From Lojkania enalia (lineage: Eukaryota > Ascomycota > Dothideomycetes > Pleosporales), in the NCBI GenBank assembly GCA_010094045.1, contig ML986741.1, forward strand, positions 49,063-113,062: a DNA stretch of 64,000 bases, given 5' to 3'. The translations under genes were made by a program, and so were the position numbers. Below are positions 1 to 11,486 of this stretch, piece after piece; within the stretch, counting starts at the first letter, position 1, and each line of letters begins with the position of its first letter. The notes beneath the pieces are model-generated. The model searched no databases, was not told the DNA's origin, and worked only from the letters and a program-made list of their open reading frames with translations.

Positions 1-3000
1 CTCCCCTACATCTAAGCAAGACGGTGTGGAGGAAAGGATGGTATGGTGCTGGGAGCTAACCATCATCACTCCTGTCTGGGGTGCAACGGCATTCTCGTGT
101 GATAAGATTTTTGTGGTCTTTTTTCTTTTCTCTCTCTTTTTTTTTTTTTTTTTTTTTTTTTGGGGTTTTGGGCTGTGACAAGCTTCAATGTCGCAGGTCC
201 GACGCCTCTCTATCACTTCATATGTATCGCGCAACCCATCCATTATATCTCGAACCTTCACCGCACCCACTCCACCCAACCAGCAGAGTAATCCCCGGCA
301 TCTCCATCACAAAGGTCCCCACGAAACCCCAAAAACTGCGTATTAATAATTTCCCTCCATATAAATCCATTCCTCCATACCCCGGGGCGGCTGCAAATTA
401 GCCCGTTCGTAAATCGCGGTTCCGGACCAGCCAAAACGCAGTGTAACATTCGGATATATGGGCTGCGCGCTGGATATTTGATGGGATGGGGGTGCGCGCC
501 AAGTTGCTTACATACATACTTTGTTAGACAGAAGACGGGAGATTTGATCCTGGGTCGTTCGTCGACCCCCGGACCGAGATTCTGGGTGACGGGTTTGCTG
601 GCTAAATGAACGCTGTTACATAGATAGAGGACCGCGGGAGCCACGGTCTGTACTGTACTATACAGTAAGCGCGCTGGTCCTTGATTAGATGGTAGCTCTC
701 ATTATTACTGATGGGTTGATGGAATGGAACAGGCACACGCTGTCGGCTAGCCGTTTGGTGAATACGAGGGGGCTGTTGGTCGCACTAGCAAACCAGCCTG
801 CAAGCCCGCCCAGCGCCTTCTTTAACAGAACAATGGCTGTGCAGACGGAGTATTAGAGTTAGGGTTGGGACGGATTGGAATGTCCGGAAACGCTATGGCC
901 TGCGAGAAAAACTAGCGCCAGGCACGCTGACAGGCAGATACCAAGAGCCAGTTGGATAAGAAAAAGGAAGCCCGCCCGGCTCAGCTGCTGAGCTCTTCTT
1001 CCTCATCCGCCTTCTAAGGCGGATGCCGGCGTTCTTTCACGGGCGTCTACTGCATATGTGCGGCGTTCAGGCATTGTGCTATCCACAAGGACACGGTTAC
1101 CGGTCTATGTAAGGCTGTGGTGGATGATTTCAGCCTTGTCTTGGCGCCACCATGGGCTCTGGTCGCACGGGCTCAAAACAGTAGTGCAGGTGGGCAAAGG
1201 AAGACAAATGCTAATGTCAGCTGTTGGGGTAGGATCAATAGGAATCTTATCGGCCATCACTACTTTGTATAACCGTGTCACCAAAAATACGTTTTCCGTC
1301 TGTGAAACTGCTCGTAAGTGCGGTGGAGAAGCGTTTCGGAAGACGGTGGGGATTAGCCCATGGTCGGGAACGGTGGCATCTGTCCAGTGTCCGATCGGCG
1401 GTGCACGCATAAAGCGCAATCTACAGTACGTCGGTAGGCTACGTCGGAAGGTGGACTGCATCGCGCGTTCAAATGGAGTATCCCGTCGACCGCGCTGTCG
1501 AGATTTCAGACTTGAGGGAGAATGGGACGACTGGGAGGGCAGAGAGAGGATGTGTCAGCTGTCCTACAGCCTCCTCTCTCTCTGGGTGTGCGAACAGGAC
1601 ATCTCGTCGCCGTGTTACAGCTTGCCTCTCGGCAGTGCCGCTCGTTTATGACGCGCAGCCATGTCCCCCTGGATCCACTGACCGGCCGGCGGTGGTTCAG
1701 CCATCTATATCGTTTCACGTGGCTGCGGTTTGGAAAAAGTAGCGCCGCGCCCTAAACCGGCGTGCGGCGGCTCCATGTACATAATGGATCTGTGTGGTAT
1801 AAGGCAGGCCGGTAGGTATGGAGCACTCTCCTCAGTCGCACCCTTCCGGGAGAGTCAGGGCTATACAATCCATATGAGGCGGCGCCGGCAGCGGCATGGG
1901 CTTCTCGTCACACGCTCACCACGCCTGTTCACGGATGGATGCCAGCAAGCAGGCACAACAAGCGCACGGCCAGGCTGGCTGGCTGTCCACGGGTCTGTCT
2001 GTCCGTCCGCAGCCAGGTACAGGCCTCCGTGTCCGTCGAAGGCTTGGCGCCACGTCCAAGATGGACCCGACGCGGTTGCGTGGGCGGACCGGCCAATTAG
2101 CGGCGGGCGTCAGATTGCAACAGGCGTCACGGTTGGCGCGCTGCAGGCTGCAGGCGCACGAAGGGTGCGACACGAGCTTTTTCTGCCGAGCGCGGGAGCG
2201 GAGAGGCATTTGCGTCACGGCACCGACTGCAGCGCCCAGACGAGCTAAGAAGGCGGCCGGAAGCTTGCGACCATGTGTGGAGGGAACATGGGCGGTCTTG
2301 GCGGCACACAGATGCAGATCTGGTCCATCGTGAAGCCATCCGTGCCACCCTGCACCCATCCACGAATACACGAATGATCCCACTCCCACCCGCTCCTCGT
2401 GCGCGAAGGTGCGCCGCTGCAGCCAGCCAGCCAGCCCGACGCACACCCTGCACCAGACCATAGCGCTCTCACAACACTGCACCACCATCTGCGCCCTCTG
2501 GTGCTCACCGTTGCCCAGCGACTCGCTGACCTGCGCATCGACGGCACACTATTTGTGGGACACCGACATATAGTGGTGGTGGTGTTGAGGCGCGAAGCGT
2601 GGGTAAGGCTTGCGGCTGGTGTCCCTGTGCGGCATGATGCTCCATCGTACGACCTGTTCCCAGCCACTTGATCATTACAAAAGGAATTATGGTCACTTCT
2701 GATGGTTGCGGTGCTCGTGTTGGCAGTGGGTGGTGTGGGGAGGTGAGCAGCCATGATGAGGCATCGGTGGGAAGCTGAGTGATCTGCTCCGTAGGGCGAC
2801 TCACGGGATCTGACTGGCCACACCTCGTTATCTCAGCCTCTCTGCTAAATGAGGGCCCGCAGTGCAACCGGCCAGTCTGATGTCTCCTGGCGGCGAGCAG
2901 AGCAAGGCCCTGGCAGTTGTCGTGCTGTTCCCCTCGGTCCTGGCCGCATTCCTGGTTATGCGCATTGCGGAGTGGCTTGCTAGAACAATATGTTATGTAT

Positions 3001-4221
3001 GGGCTGGCCGGGCGAGGGCAGGCATTTGGCGGTGATCATAAGACAGGCATGCGCCGGTCAGGGGGGAGGAGGCGCTGGATCGGGTACAGGAGAATTTGGA
3101 TGAATGCGACATGCAAAAAGGGCCTTGCCTGTGCCGGCACGCTAGAAGTGACAGGCCCTCGAGCATGAATAAGAGGAAAATAATGGTGTTGTGGAGCCCT
3201 GGGTGCCCCCAGCCTTCCCGAAGCGGCGTGCTGGACAAACCAGACGGCAAACACGGCGGATTGACGGGCGCCAGACGGAGAGAAGAGTTCCTTGTAACAG
3301 AACCGAGCGGCATGCCGGGCTCGAGAGGGCCGAATGAGATGTACAGCACATAATCATCGCCAGCCCAGTTTTATCTCTCCGGTGATAGGGCCGGGGCCGA
3401 ACTCGTTCGAGTTTGGTGAGGCTCCAGATGTCAGCGCAGAGCGCACCAGCACCCCAGCGCCAAGGGCGTTTCAACCATGCGCGCCTGGTGCGGAGCAGCT
3501 CGCTGCGGTTGGCGGGCCGGGGAAGGGGAAGCACAGCGGCGGCGGCAGCGGCAGCGGCAGCAGCGAGAATGACAATGGCAGATGTGGCAGCAGACCGTGG
3601 GAGGCAAGGAGGACAGCGCGTACGTACTGTATGTAAATGTGTAAGTTCGTACGTGACCGTCCCGGGAGGTCAGTACATGCAATAGGGCGGCGAATGCGCG
3701 CTGGGGCTGCCAGGGCTCCAGGGTTCCAGGGTTCCAGGGCTCCAGGGCTGGGGGAGGGCTCGTAATTTGCTGCAGTGCATCGGGGCCCAGGCGCCTGCAG
3801 CCAAGATGCGGTGGCTGCGCGCTAGCCGGCGCGGCTTCCCTGGGAGAAGCGAGCTTTCGGCGGGAAACAAGCCCCACCTGCCTGAGCCAACCCTAAAATC
3901 CATCGCCGCTGGCTTAACGTCGATGGACTGTTCCGTTATGTACCCTAACCCACGACCAGTCGCAACTTCCCTCGCCTGCTGCGCTCCTGCTCCCCTTCTC
4001 CTCGCTCTCTCCCGCCTCAGTCGCGCCCACGACACCCTCAAGACAGCCCCTTTAACTTCCACATCCCCTCACTCCCTCACTCCGGGCACTCTGGCCGCTG
4101 CCGACCATCGTCGCTCTCTGCCATCCGATCTAGGCGTTACTACTCGTTGTCTACCACGCGCGCGGCCGTCGCTCGCACTCAACTGCCGCGGCGTCCATCC
4201 GCTAATTCGTACTTCTACAAG
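1..4221. other. long GC-rich region without a supported gene, upstream of the Ssn6 gene
   Basis: About 4.2 kb with no open frame that shows splice-linked continuation, domain content or family resemblance. The many short overlapping frames on both strands are what GC-rich non-coding DNA gives by chance. It contains a 25-T run at 137-161, GCN-type triplet repetition near 3535-3565 and a perfect-phase 8-bp tandem repeat at 3710-3749. The last few hundred bases (about 3950-4220) become C/T-rich, as fungal core promoters and transcript leaders often do. The interval may be the extended promoter of the co-repressor gene or hold a non-coding transcript; the sequence alone does not decide. Confidence 0.5.
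3710..3749. repeat. 8-bp tandem repeat, five copies
   Basis: Five back-to-back copies of CCAGGGYT (three end in CT, two in TT) occupy exactly 40 bp. They lie about 720 bp before the Ssn6 start codon in otherwise non-repetitive GC-rich DNA. Replication slippage is the simplest origin; a protein-binding array is possible but unproven. Confidence 0.9.
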
Positions 4222-4394
4222 GTAAGCCGCCCCGACACGTTTGGCAGCAGTCCAACCGAGCCTGCCGTCCGATGCTGCCGTCGTGATATGTCGTTATTGA
4301 CGTTAGTAGACATCATCGTCGACGTGCTGTTGCTAGCTGTCAGTTGTCAACGCACCCGGCCTGGCTGGACGAAACAAACGCTCCGTCCTCGCAG
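4222..4394 (+). other. probable intron in the 5' untranslated region of the Ssn6 gene
   Basis: A donor GTAAGC follows an AAG-like exon end at 4221, and an acceptor CTCGCAG ends at 4394. The remaining leader (4395-4469) has no ATG before the Ssn6 start. At 173 nt the intron is longer than the coding introns here, which is common for leader introns of fungal regulatory genes. Inferred from splice consensus only. Confidence 0.5.
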
Positions 4395-4469
4395 CCGCTA
4401 AATAGCGTTCAAGACCATTAGTACTGCCTCGAGTACATCGAGCAGCAACAGCAGCATTGCCACGTCAAT

Positions 4470-7400
4470 ATGGCAAGCCATCAGCAGCCGTCACCGACGG
4501 CAGGTCTACCGCCGCATCATGGCGTCGCCCATATGGCTCAGATAAACGGCCACCCACCGCCACAGCTCAACCAACCGAAGCCGCCTCTACAACACCTTGT
4601 GACCCTGACAGAGACAGTCTGGAACCAGATTGGTATGCAACATTCTCTGCACACCTCGATTCGCGCTTGCTTACACATGTCACAGGATCACTCTCAGAGC
4701 AGATGCAGGACTTGGATGGCGCATACCAGGCCTATGAGCAAGCCCTCAAATACAACTCATGGTCGGTCCCTGCAATGCAGGGAATCGCCTGCATTCTGCG
4801 TGCAAGGGACCATTTCCCGCAAGCTGTAGAGTACCTGAAGACAATCCTCAAAGTAGACCCAGCCAATGGCGAAGTTTGGGGCAGTCTCGGTAAGATCTCC
4901 AAGGACCGATCCAAGAATCAAAATGCCCCGCTAACTGCAATCGAGGCCACTGCTACTTGATGCTAGATGACTTACAGCAGGCTTACTCTGCGTACCAGCA
5001 GGCGCTCTACCATCTATCCGATCCGAAGGTTAGCTTACACATCTTGCATGATCTAATCCAGTCTTTACTAACGGCTTTTTAGGAGCCAAAGCTCTGGTAT
5101 GGCATCGGCATCTTGTACGATCGCTATGGATCCCTAGAGCATGCCGAAGAGGCCTTCTCTCAGGTCATGAGGATGGAGCCACACTTTGAAAAGGCCAATG
5201 AAATCTATTTTCGGCTGGGTATAATATACAAACAACAGCAGAAATTTAACCAGAGCCTTGATGTGAGTACTAGCACGAACATACCCTGTTCCGCTGTTAA
5301 CAACCGCGTAGTGTTTCAAGTACATTGTACAGAACCCTCCCCGCCCCCTGACCGAGGAGGATATCTGGTTCCAAATCGGTCATGTTTACGAGCAACAAAA
5401 AGAGGTATGACGCAGTCCAACTCTATTGAAATTACCGCTGATTGTCACGTGCAGTTCGATGCTGCAAGGAACGCCTATCGTCGTGTTCTGGAGCGTGACC
5501 CAAACCATGCCAAAGTCCTTCAGCAGCTTGGCTGGTTGCACCACCAGCAGAGCACAAATTACGCTAGTCAGGAACAGGCTATCGAGTACCTTGAGAAATC
5601 AGTGGCTTCCGGTGAGTACTTGTGTCTTGAAGTAGTGATCAAGCGCATGACACTGATTGCTCTCTTTAGACCAAACTGATGCACAAAGCTGGTATTTGCT
5701 GGGACGCTGCTACATGTCACAGCAGAAGTATCCCAAGGCATATGAGGCCTACCAACAAGCTGTCTACCGTGACGGCAGAAACCCAACATTCTGGTGCTCC
5801 ATTGGGGTGCTCTACTATCAGATCAACCAGTATCGCGATGCACTTGATGCTTATTCCCGTGCCATCCGTTTGAATCCCAATATTTCAGAGGTGTGGTATG
5901 ACCTCGGCACGCTGGTACGTTCCTTTCTACTTTCCATGACTCCCGTACCTATGCCTAACCATGGAACAGTATGAGTCCTGCAACAATCAAACGGCGGACG
6001 CGCTTGATGCGTATCAGCGTGCGGCTGACCTTGATCCAACCAATGTCCATATCAAGGCGCGTCTACAACTCCTACAGAATGGCCAGACAACCAGCGGCGC
6101 TCCCAACCAAGGAAGTGCTCCAGTCCCGCAAGACGTGCATCCTCAAGCTTATCAACCAGCGTCTGTTCATGGACCTGCTGCTCCTCAGTGGGGCGCTCCG
6201 CAACCCCAGCAGCCTCCTCAAGCACCTGCTCCCCCTACCTTGGGAGGAGCTTCAGAGTGGAATCGCCCGCTAGCCCAGATTCGCGATCCTGCTCTGCCTC
6301 CTCAGCAACTGAATCCATATGATCAACGTGACGGTATCCGCCCGCCTACCCAACATGCTCCTCGACCAGCAAGCCCGAGGCAAGAGCCCATTAGGCCGTA
6401 TCAGGAACCTCCTCGTCCGATCCCGAACGGTCCTGGCCCTGCAGTCCCAGCCCCGTTGCGACGTGGACTTTCACCTTCCCCAAAGACTCATAGCGTCGCC
6501 CCAAGCCCATATCATCCTCCGCCTCCGCATCTTCCTCCCCAACCCCCTCAAACTCCGTCTCAGGGACCCCCTCATCAAGCCCCGACAGCACAGCAGTCAG
6601 CGCAGCCGACACCACCAAACCGCATTTCTAACCCTAATTATGGGCCTCACGCTGCTAACGTGCCACCACCTCCTCCACCTCCACCGACAGGGCTTAACGG
6701 ACCATCCAGCCAAGGCCCGCTCCCACCGTACGGGCGCGTTGCAAGTCCCCCACCAGAGATTAGACCCATCGTAGAGAACAGAGCTGGGTCTCCTCGCAAC
6801 AATGGATATCAGGGCACATATCAACACCATCCTGATCCCTCAACTGCGGGAGGAATTGCAAGTGGTGTGCTCGCGCCAGCTTCAGCTATCGCTGCCGCTG
6901 AAGCTGCTGTTCGTGAACGCGAGGACCGGCCTCCTACTGCTCCACCAAAGCGAATGCGGGAGTGGGAAGAGAATGATCATTTGAACCCAAAGCCGCCCAC
7001 CAATGATGAAAAGAGGCAAAAACTCGAAGAGCCACATAGCCGGCGTCCATCTCCACCTCATCGACTTGCATCGCCGCAGGTTCCCCGTCACAGCCCGCAG
7101 GACGCGCCCGATACTAGGCGCTTCAATGACGGTTATCACCCATCAGAAGCAGCCCATCATCCTCCTTCTCTGCCGCCCATGAACGCGGCACAGCCATTAC
7201 CTCGCATATCTGAAACTCCAAAGCAGGAGCGCCCCGAACACCATGAGCCTGCTGCTCGTCACATGGATGTTGATGAAAACTATGATGATGAGGCTGAAGA
7301 GACCAAGCCTACTGTCCCTAAATCGGAGCGCAGCAGCCCGCGCAATGCTCCAACTAACGGGCTGCCTCATGCTCCGACACCTGTCGAGGCGAAGTCGTAA
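4470..7400 (+). CDS. TPR-containing transcriptional co-repressor Ssn6/Cyc8
   Basis: Nuclear co-repressor that, in the family, pairs with Tup1 and is recruited by DNA-binding repressors. Eight exons join 4470-4632, 4686-4889, 4946-5028, 5083-5262, 5312-5404, 5455-5611, 5670-5914 and 5970-7400, giving 851 residues with every junction in phase. Residues about 45-375 form a chain of tetratricopeptide repeats with the W-x2-LG-x3-Y and A-x3-Y-x2-AL patterns (for example IWFQIGHVYEQQKE and SWYLLGRCYMSQQKYPKAYE). From about residue 378 the protein is Pro/Gln-rich with a polyproline run, then charged, as in other filamentous-fungal orthologues; the TPR block is the strongest match. The start ATG has no competing upstream ATG in the leader. 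Most introns cut the TPR-coding part, while the low-complexity tail is a single exon. In Aspergillus the orthologue is named ssnF. Confidence 0.95.
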
Positions 7401-8195
7401 ATCTGTCCTATCAGTGGCTACGCAACTAGGTCGCAGTGCTGGTAGCTCTCCGGTCCGGGCTGCACATGTGGAATGTAGGTAAGACTAGACCACTAAACTA
7501 TACTATCGTAAAAAACGTGAAGGCGTCAGCGAGCTGTTGTCGTATTTCTCCAACCATCCCCTCTTGTAATTTTTTTCTTTCTCACTTTCTCATTATCATG
7601 AAATCCCCGGTTTTGTTTTGGCCGTATGGACAGTAATAGGCGTGGGTGGCACAACAAGAATTGGCAATGAGGTATACAACCTACATACCCACTTTTCCTT
7701 TGCTTTTCTCAAGCAGTGTTCAGGGCTGTGGAGGGTGCACGTCTACTGTTGGTTCAACAGGGGGGTGAAATTTATCGGAGTATGGAGAGGCATTGTTCGG
7801 CAAGGTTGCGAGATGGACGTTTCGAGGAAGATATCCGTGTCTACTTGTGAAACTTATATAGGAATGAATACTTGTATCTTAAATTGAGTACATGCTCCTC
7901 CCAATCCTCCCGACGCAGAGCTACATTTAACATGTGTTGAGCGTCAGGCGAGAAATTTTGCTATCATTCTAATCGCTCCGAAGATTTATAAACATGATAT
8001 AGAGCAGAACAGTATATTTTAACCTGTTCAACTCAGAAATTTAAATCTTCTGATCATTATAAGAAAATAAGTGCATATATAAAATCTCGCAGCAACGTGC
8101 TGCAGGTCACGAGATGCGTTTCCCCCGCTAGGCCGCGTGCTCCAGCTTTTTCCAATCCGAAAGGTTGCGTCATTGGCCGCGGCGCGCTAGAAACC
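7401..8195. other. intergenic region
   Basis: AT-richer DNA holding the Ssn6 3' end and the promoter of the next gene. An ATATATAAAA-like A/T stretch lies near 8074-8086. No coding signal was seen. Confidence 0.6.
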
Positions 8196-9044
8196 ATGGC
8201 AAACATACATCACCAGCACTGCATTGCGACATCCATTCTCCATACTTCGGCACAATTTAGCACACGTTCCATCTTACCGGCTAGACCTCTCGCCCGCACA
8301 ATCCGCTTGTTGTCTAACCACTACACTCAGCTCCGCACACCGCCGATCCCGAACCACACCTTGCGCAAAGCATCTTCGACTGCGATACGTATTCCCACCA
8401 CCGCAAGGCTACAGGCACGGGGATCCCTCACGCACATGAGAGCCATGTCCTCGGACGCAGACTACGCCTCCTTCCTCGAGAAAGCAAACCAAAACACCAG
8501 CTCTGTGAGCGCGACTACGGCACAAGCTTCAAACTACGGAACCAAGAGTGTGGACGACGGGGTGGAGGTGCCCGAGGTACTGAGGGGTAGGGAGGAAGTA
8601 TATGTTTCGGATGCGGATGAAGAGTTTGTTGGGGTGGGGTTGAGGTTTGGGGGGAGTGCGGTGGGTGCTGGTACGCTCTTCGCTTCTCTTTCATCATGTC
8701 CACTTTCATATGTTCTGTTATCTACATCCATCTATGTTCCCGCCGCAGACATCACCTATTCGGCATTCTATACATACATGTATGGATTTAAGCTAACCGT
8801 TAGACACACAGATGACCTAAAGAAGCTGCTGAACGTCGACGACGTGCAGGGAATCAGGGAGAGGGATTTCGATCCGAGGGGTCAGTACAAGGGGGTTGTG
8901 GAGGCGGTGCAGAAGGCGGCGGGTGGGGAGGTCAGGTTTTTTAGAGTGGGATTGGGGGGAACAAGGAGTGAGGTTTGGATTGTTGGCGTTGATAGGGAAG
9001 GGGGGAGGTTAGTGGGGGTTAAGGCTTTAGTTGTGGAGTCGTAG
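8196..9044 (+). CDS. predicted mitochondrial protein of unknown function
   Basis: Two exons, 8196-8670 and 8812-9044, give 235 residues. The intron (donor GTACGC, branch GCTAACC, acceptor CACAG) is 141 nt, a multiple of three without a stop, so the reading frame stays open through it. Residues 1 to about 83 are rich in Arg, Ser and Thr and lack acidic residues, which fits a mitochondrial presequence. A second in-frame ATG at 8445 begins MSSDADYASFLEKANQ and could be an internal start giving a cytosolic form. The mature part holds a short acidic segment and a C-terminal half with alternating Gly and beta-prone stretches (RFFRVGLGGTRSEVWIVGVD). I do not recognise the family. The frame also extends to an ATG at 8097, judged less likely because the 8196 ATG has a better context (ACCATGG). 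Confidence 0.7.
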   Translation: MANIHHQHCIATSILHTSAQFSTRSILPARPLARTIRLLSNHYTQLRTPPIPNHTLRKASSTAIRIPTTARLQARGSLTHMRAMSSDADYASFLEKANQNTSSVSATTAQASNYGTKSVDDGVEVPEVLRGREEVYVSDADEEFVGVGLRFGGSAVGAGTLFASLSSCPLSYVLLSTSIYVPAADITYSAFYTYMYGFKLTVRHTDDLKKLLNVDDVQGIRERDFDPRGQYKGVVEAVQKAAGGEVRFFRVGLGGTRSEVWIVGVDREGGRLVGVKALVVES

Positions 9045-11486
9045 GGCTGGGTGATTGACGGATACCCGAGAGTTGTAGATTATACGGGTGTGTTTTGAAT
9101 GTATGAGTGATTGTGCGGTTGTGCTGAGATGGTGTCGATGTGAGGTGGGACTAATTGTTGTTGACGGTTTCGTGCTTGGCTTTTTGGCTAGGGGATATAG
9201 TGGGCACATGTCCCGGGTTGATTGCTGTACGACAATATGCCTTGTTACTGTATACGTTGGTAAAAATAAGAATCTAATATGTATTATTGCACATGCTGAT
9301 GTATTCGCCACGCTATTACAGCTATATGGTATCATCAATACAAAAGAATAGCAGTTTGGGACACGTTTTCAGTGGGGCGACAGGTTTCAATGTCCACGCG
9401 GAGCTGTCGACATGGAATTTCAAGCTCTCAAAGGAAGAAGCAAACTTCGAAGCTTCAGACGCCTGTTGCAGCTTCACACGGGCAAGGAGAGGGCGGAGCT
9501 GTGCCACATCTGTGGCGCAATATGATTGGATCTGATTGGATCTCTGTAGACTCCAATCTCAGTTTAGCACGGACGGCAAAGCACGGAACTAGCCTCGGCA
9601 CATTTCGTCGTTGTTCAGCCGCCAGGAGAACGCGAACGTGTCAGGATACCAACCGGTTTTGTTTGTGGGTGATTATGATTTCCATTCTCCAGGTTCCTGC
9701 AATCAAGATGGAACCCCCTCGATGACGTTTTCTTTCGCGCGATACAACGCTGCAAGAATGCGACGTCAGGCTGATCATAGGATCAGGATTGGAAGGGCAA
9801 CCTTGATAAGAGACATGGGAAGCGATATCGAGAGGGATGCTAGTCGGAAAGCTAAACGGATCGACCCCCAACGTGCAGCGGCTACGATCGTGAATACGAG
9901 CAACCAGATCGCGTCTAAAAGCTTGCCGAAGTGTGCAATAGGCAAAACGTTGACTGTGAGAAGGCAGGAAAGCGGTGCGCGAGCGGGGCGAAGCAGTGCA
10001 GAGTGCTTTCGGGGAGGAGGGATATTTTATGTGGCGCGGGCTGTGTAACAAGCAGAGTTGTTCCATTCAGGAGAGGGCACCTGCTAGGATGAGGCAGAGG
10101 GCGGGCCAAGTTTGAGTGCCCACCACCGACAGGGACATGAGGCGCGGGAAGAGGGGAGCCTCCTGCAGGGCGAAGAGGGCGAGAAAGAGTCATCGAGCAC
10201 ACGACTCCGGCAATCAGACGGTATGTTGTCTCGGTATCAGCTGGTACTGGTACGTGTGTGTATGTGTGTGCCAGAGAGAGACGTTTATGGACGCTCGGCG
10301 CTGGATGAGGCTGGCACAAGGGTTTTAGCGCGCAGCGAGATCTGGGTTCCAGAACTGATCAGGGGCTGCTCGGCGTAGTCTATTGAATATGGCGTCCCCC
10401 AGCGAGCACGTTCGTGGACGGGAGGGAGGGCCGTTCGCGGCGAAGCATAGCGGCTTTTGATGTATTATTACTACCATTGCGGCGAATATTATTGCTCTCG
10501 TCACAGCAGGGTCGGGACGGCGTGTGGCATAGAGACTGGATGAAAAGGTTGAAACGTGCTGATCGAGTTTCGTGGACCAGCCGTCGAGCGACGTCAGAGC
10601 CGCGGCCACGGCGACAATTTTAGCAGCCACTGCGCTCCCGGCCTGCAGTTACTCGTAAGCCGCAGAGATGGCGTCGCCGTATTGCGTCGCATCCGGCCGC
10701 TCTGATTCGCTGGGCTGTCGTCGAGCATCAAAGATCTCCCTGAAGACTCTGCGTGGGCCCGCCGGGGTCAGGGACGGGTGTAACTTGGTAGCTGCTGGCT
10801 GTGCGTGTGAACTGTGGTAGTTCCTCCGTCTTCCCCCCCTCCCTCTTCCAATATCCTGCTTGCTCCTGTTTGCCTGTGCCTGCCACAACGTCCGCCCACC
10901 AGGCGCTTCATATCATCTTGTCACAGTCGCTCATTCCAGCATTTGCCGTCCCTCCCGCAAGGACTCCCTCCCCCCCTCCGCCATCCGCTCTTGCTCCGCG
11001 GTCGCTGCTGGACTCTCGGATTATTTGTTTTCTGCTTGATTGTGGCGCTCCTGCTATTAGCCGTTTCGGTCAATTCGCGCGCACGTTGAAAGTGCCAAGC
11101 GCTGTGGAGCGCGTTCCTGGCCCAACCCTGCACGACCATTTCGGACAGGAGCGACCACTACCTCCCCTGGGTCTCGACCTCTCTGCTTCTTTCTGCGCCG
11201 TTTCTCTCTCCCACTACTCTTCGTCACCAGCAGCGATACCGAGCAGCATTTCACGACTGCACCACGGGGCTGCCAAAGGAAAGGAATTCAGGTCTCTGAC
11301 ACTGTGCGCCGTTGCCCCGTCACGAGCCACAAGTTGTCTGTGACCACTGGAATTCACCGCCCCCCGCCCCCCAATTGCGTGCCACAGCTACTACAACACT
11401 CGTTCTACCGGCTACCAGCCTTCATTCTGGCTAAGTTATAGCATCGAAGTCGTTTTAATCCTACTCACCGTATACGCTCGCTCAAC
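9045..11486. other. intergenic region and probable long leader of the Kre6/Skn1 gene
   Basis: 2.4 kb without a convincing gene. About 10810-11480 is strongly C/T-rich, typical of a fungal promoter or leader, and runs into the glucan-synthesis gene. ORFs in 9370-10070 overlap on both strands and have no linked splice sites or recognisable domains. Confidence 0.5.

Noticed and set aside
1058..2867. Numerous overlapping ORFs of 100-200 codons on both strands
   Set aside because: They overlap in all frames, are rich in Arg/Cys/Trp as expected for GC-rich chance frames, and have no linked splice sites or domains.
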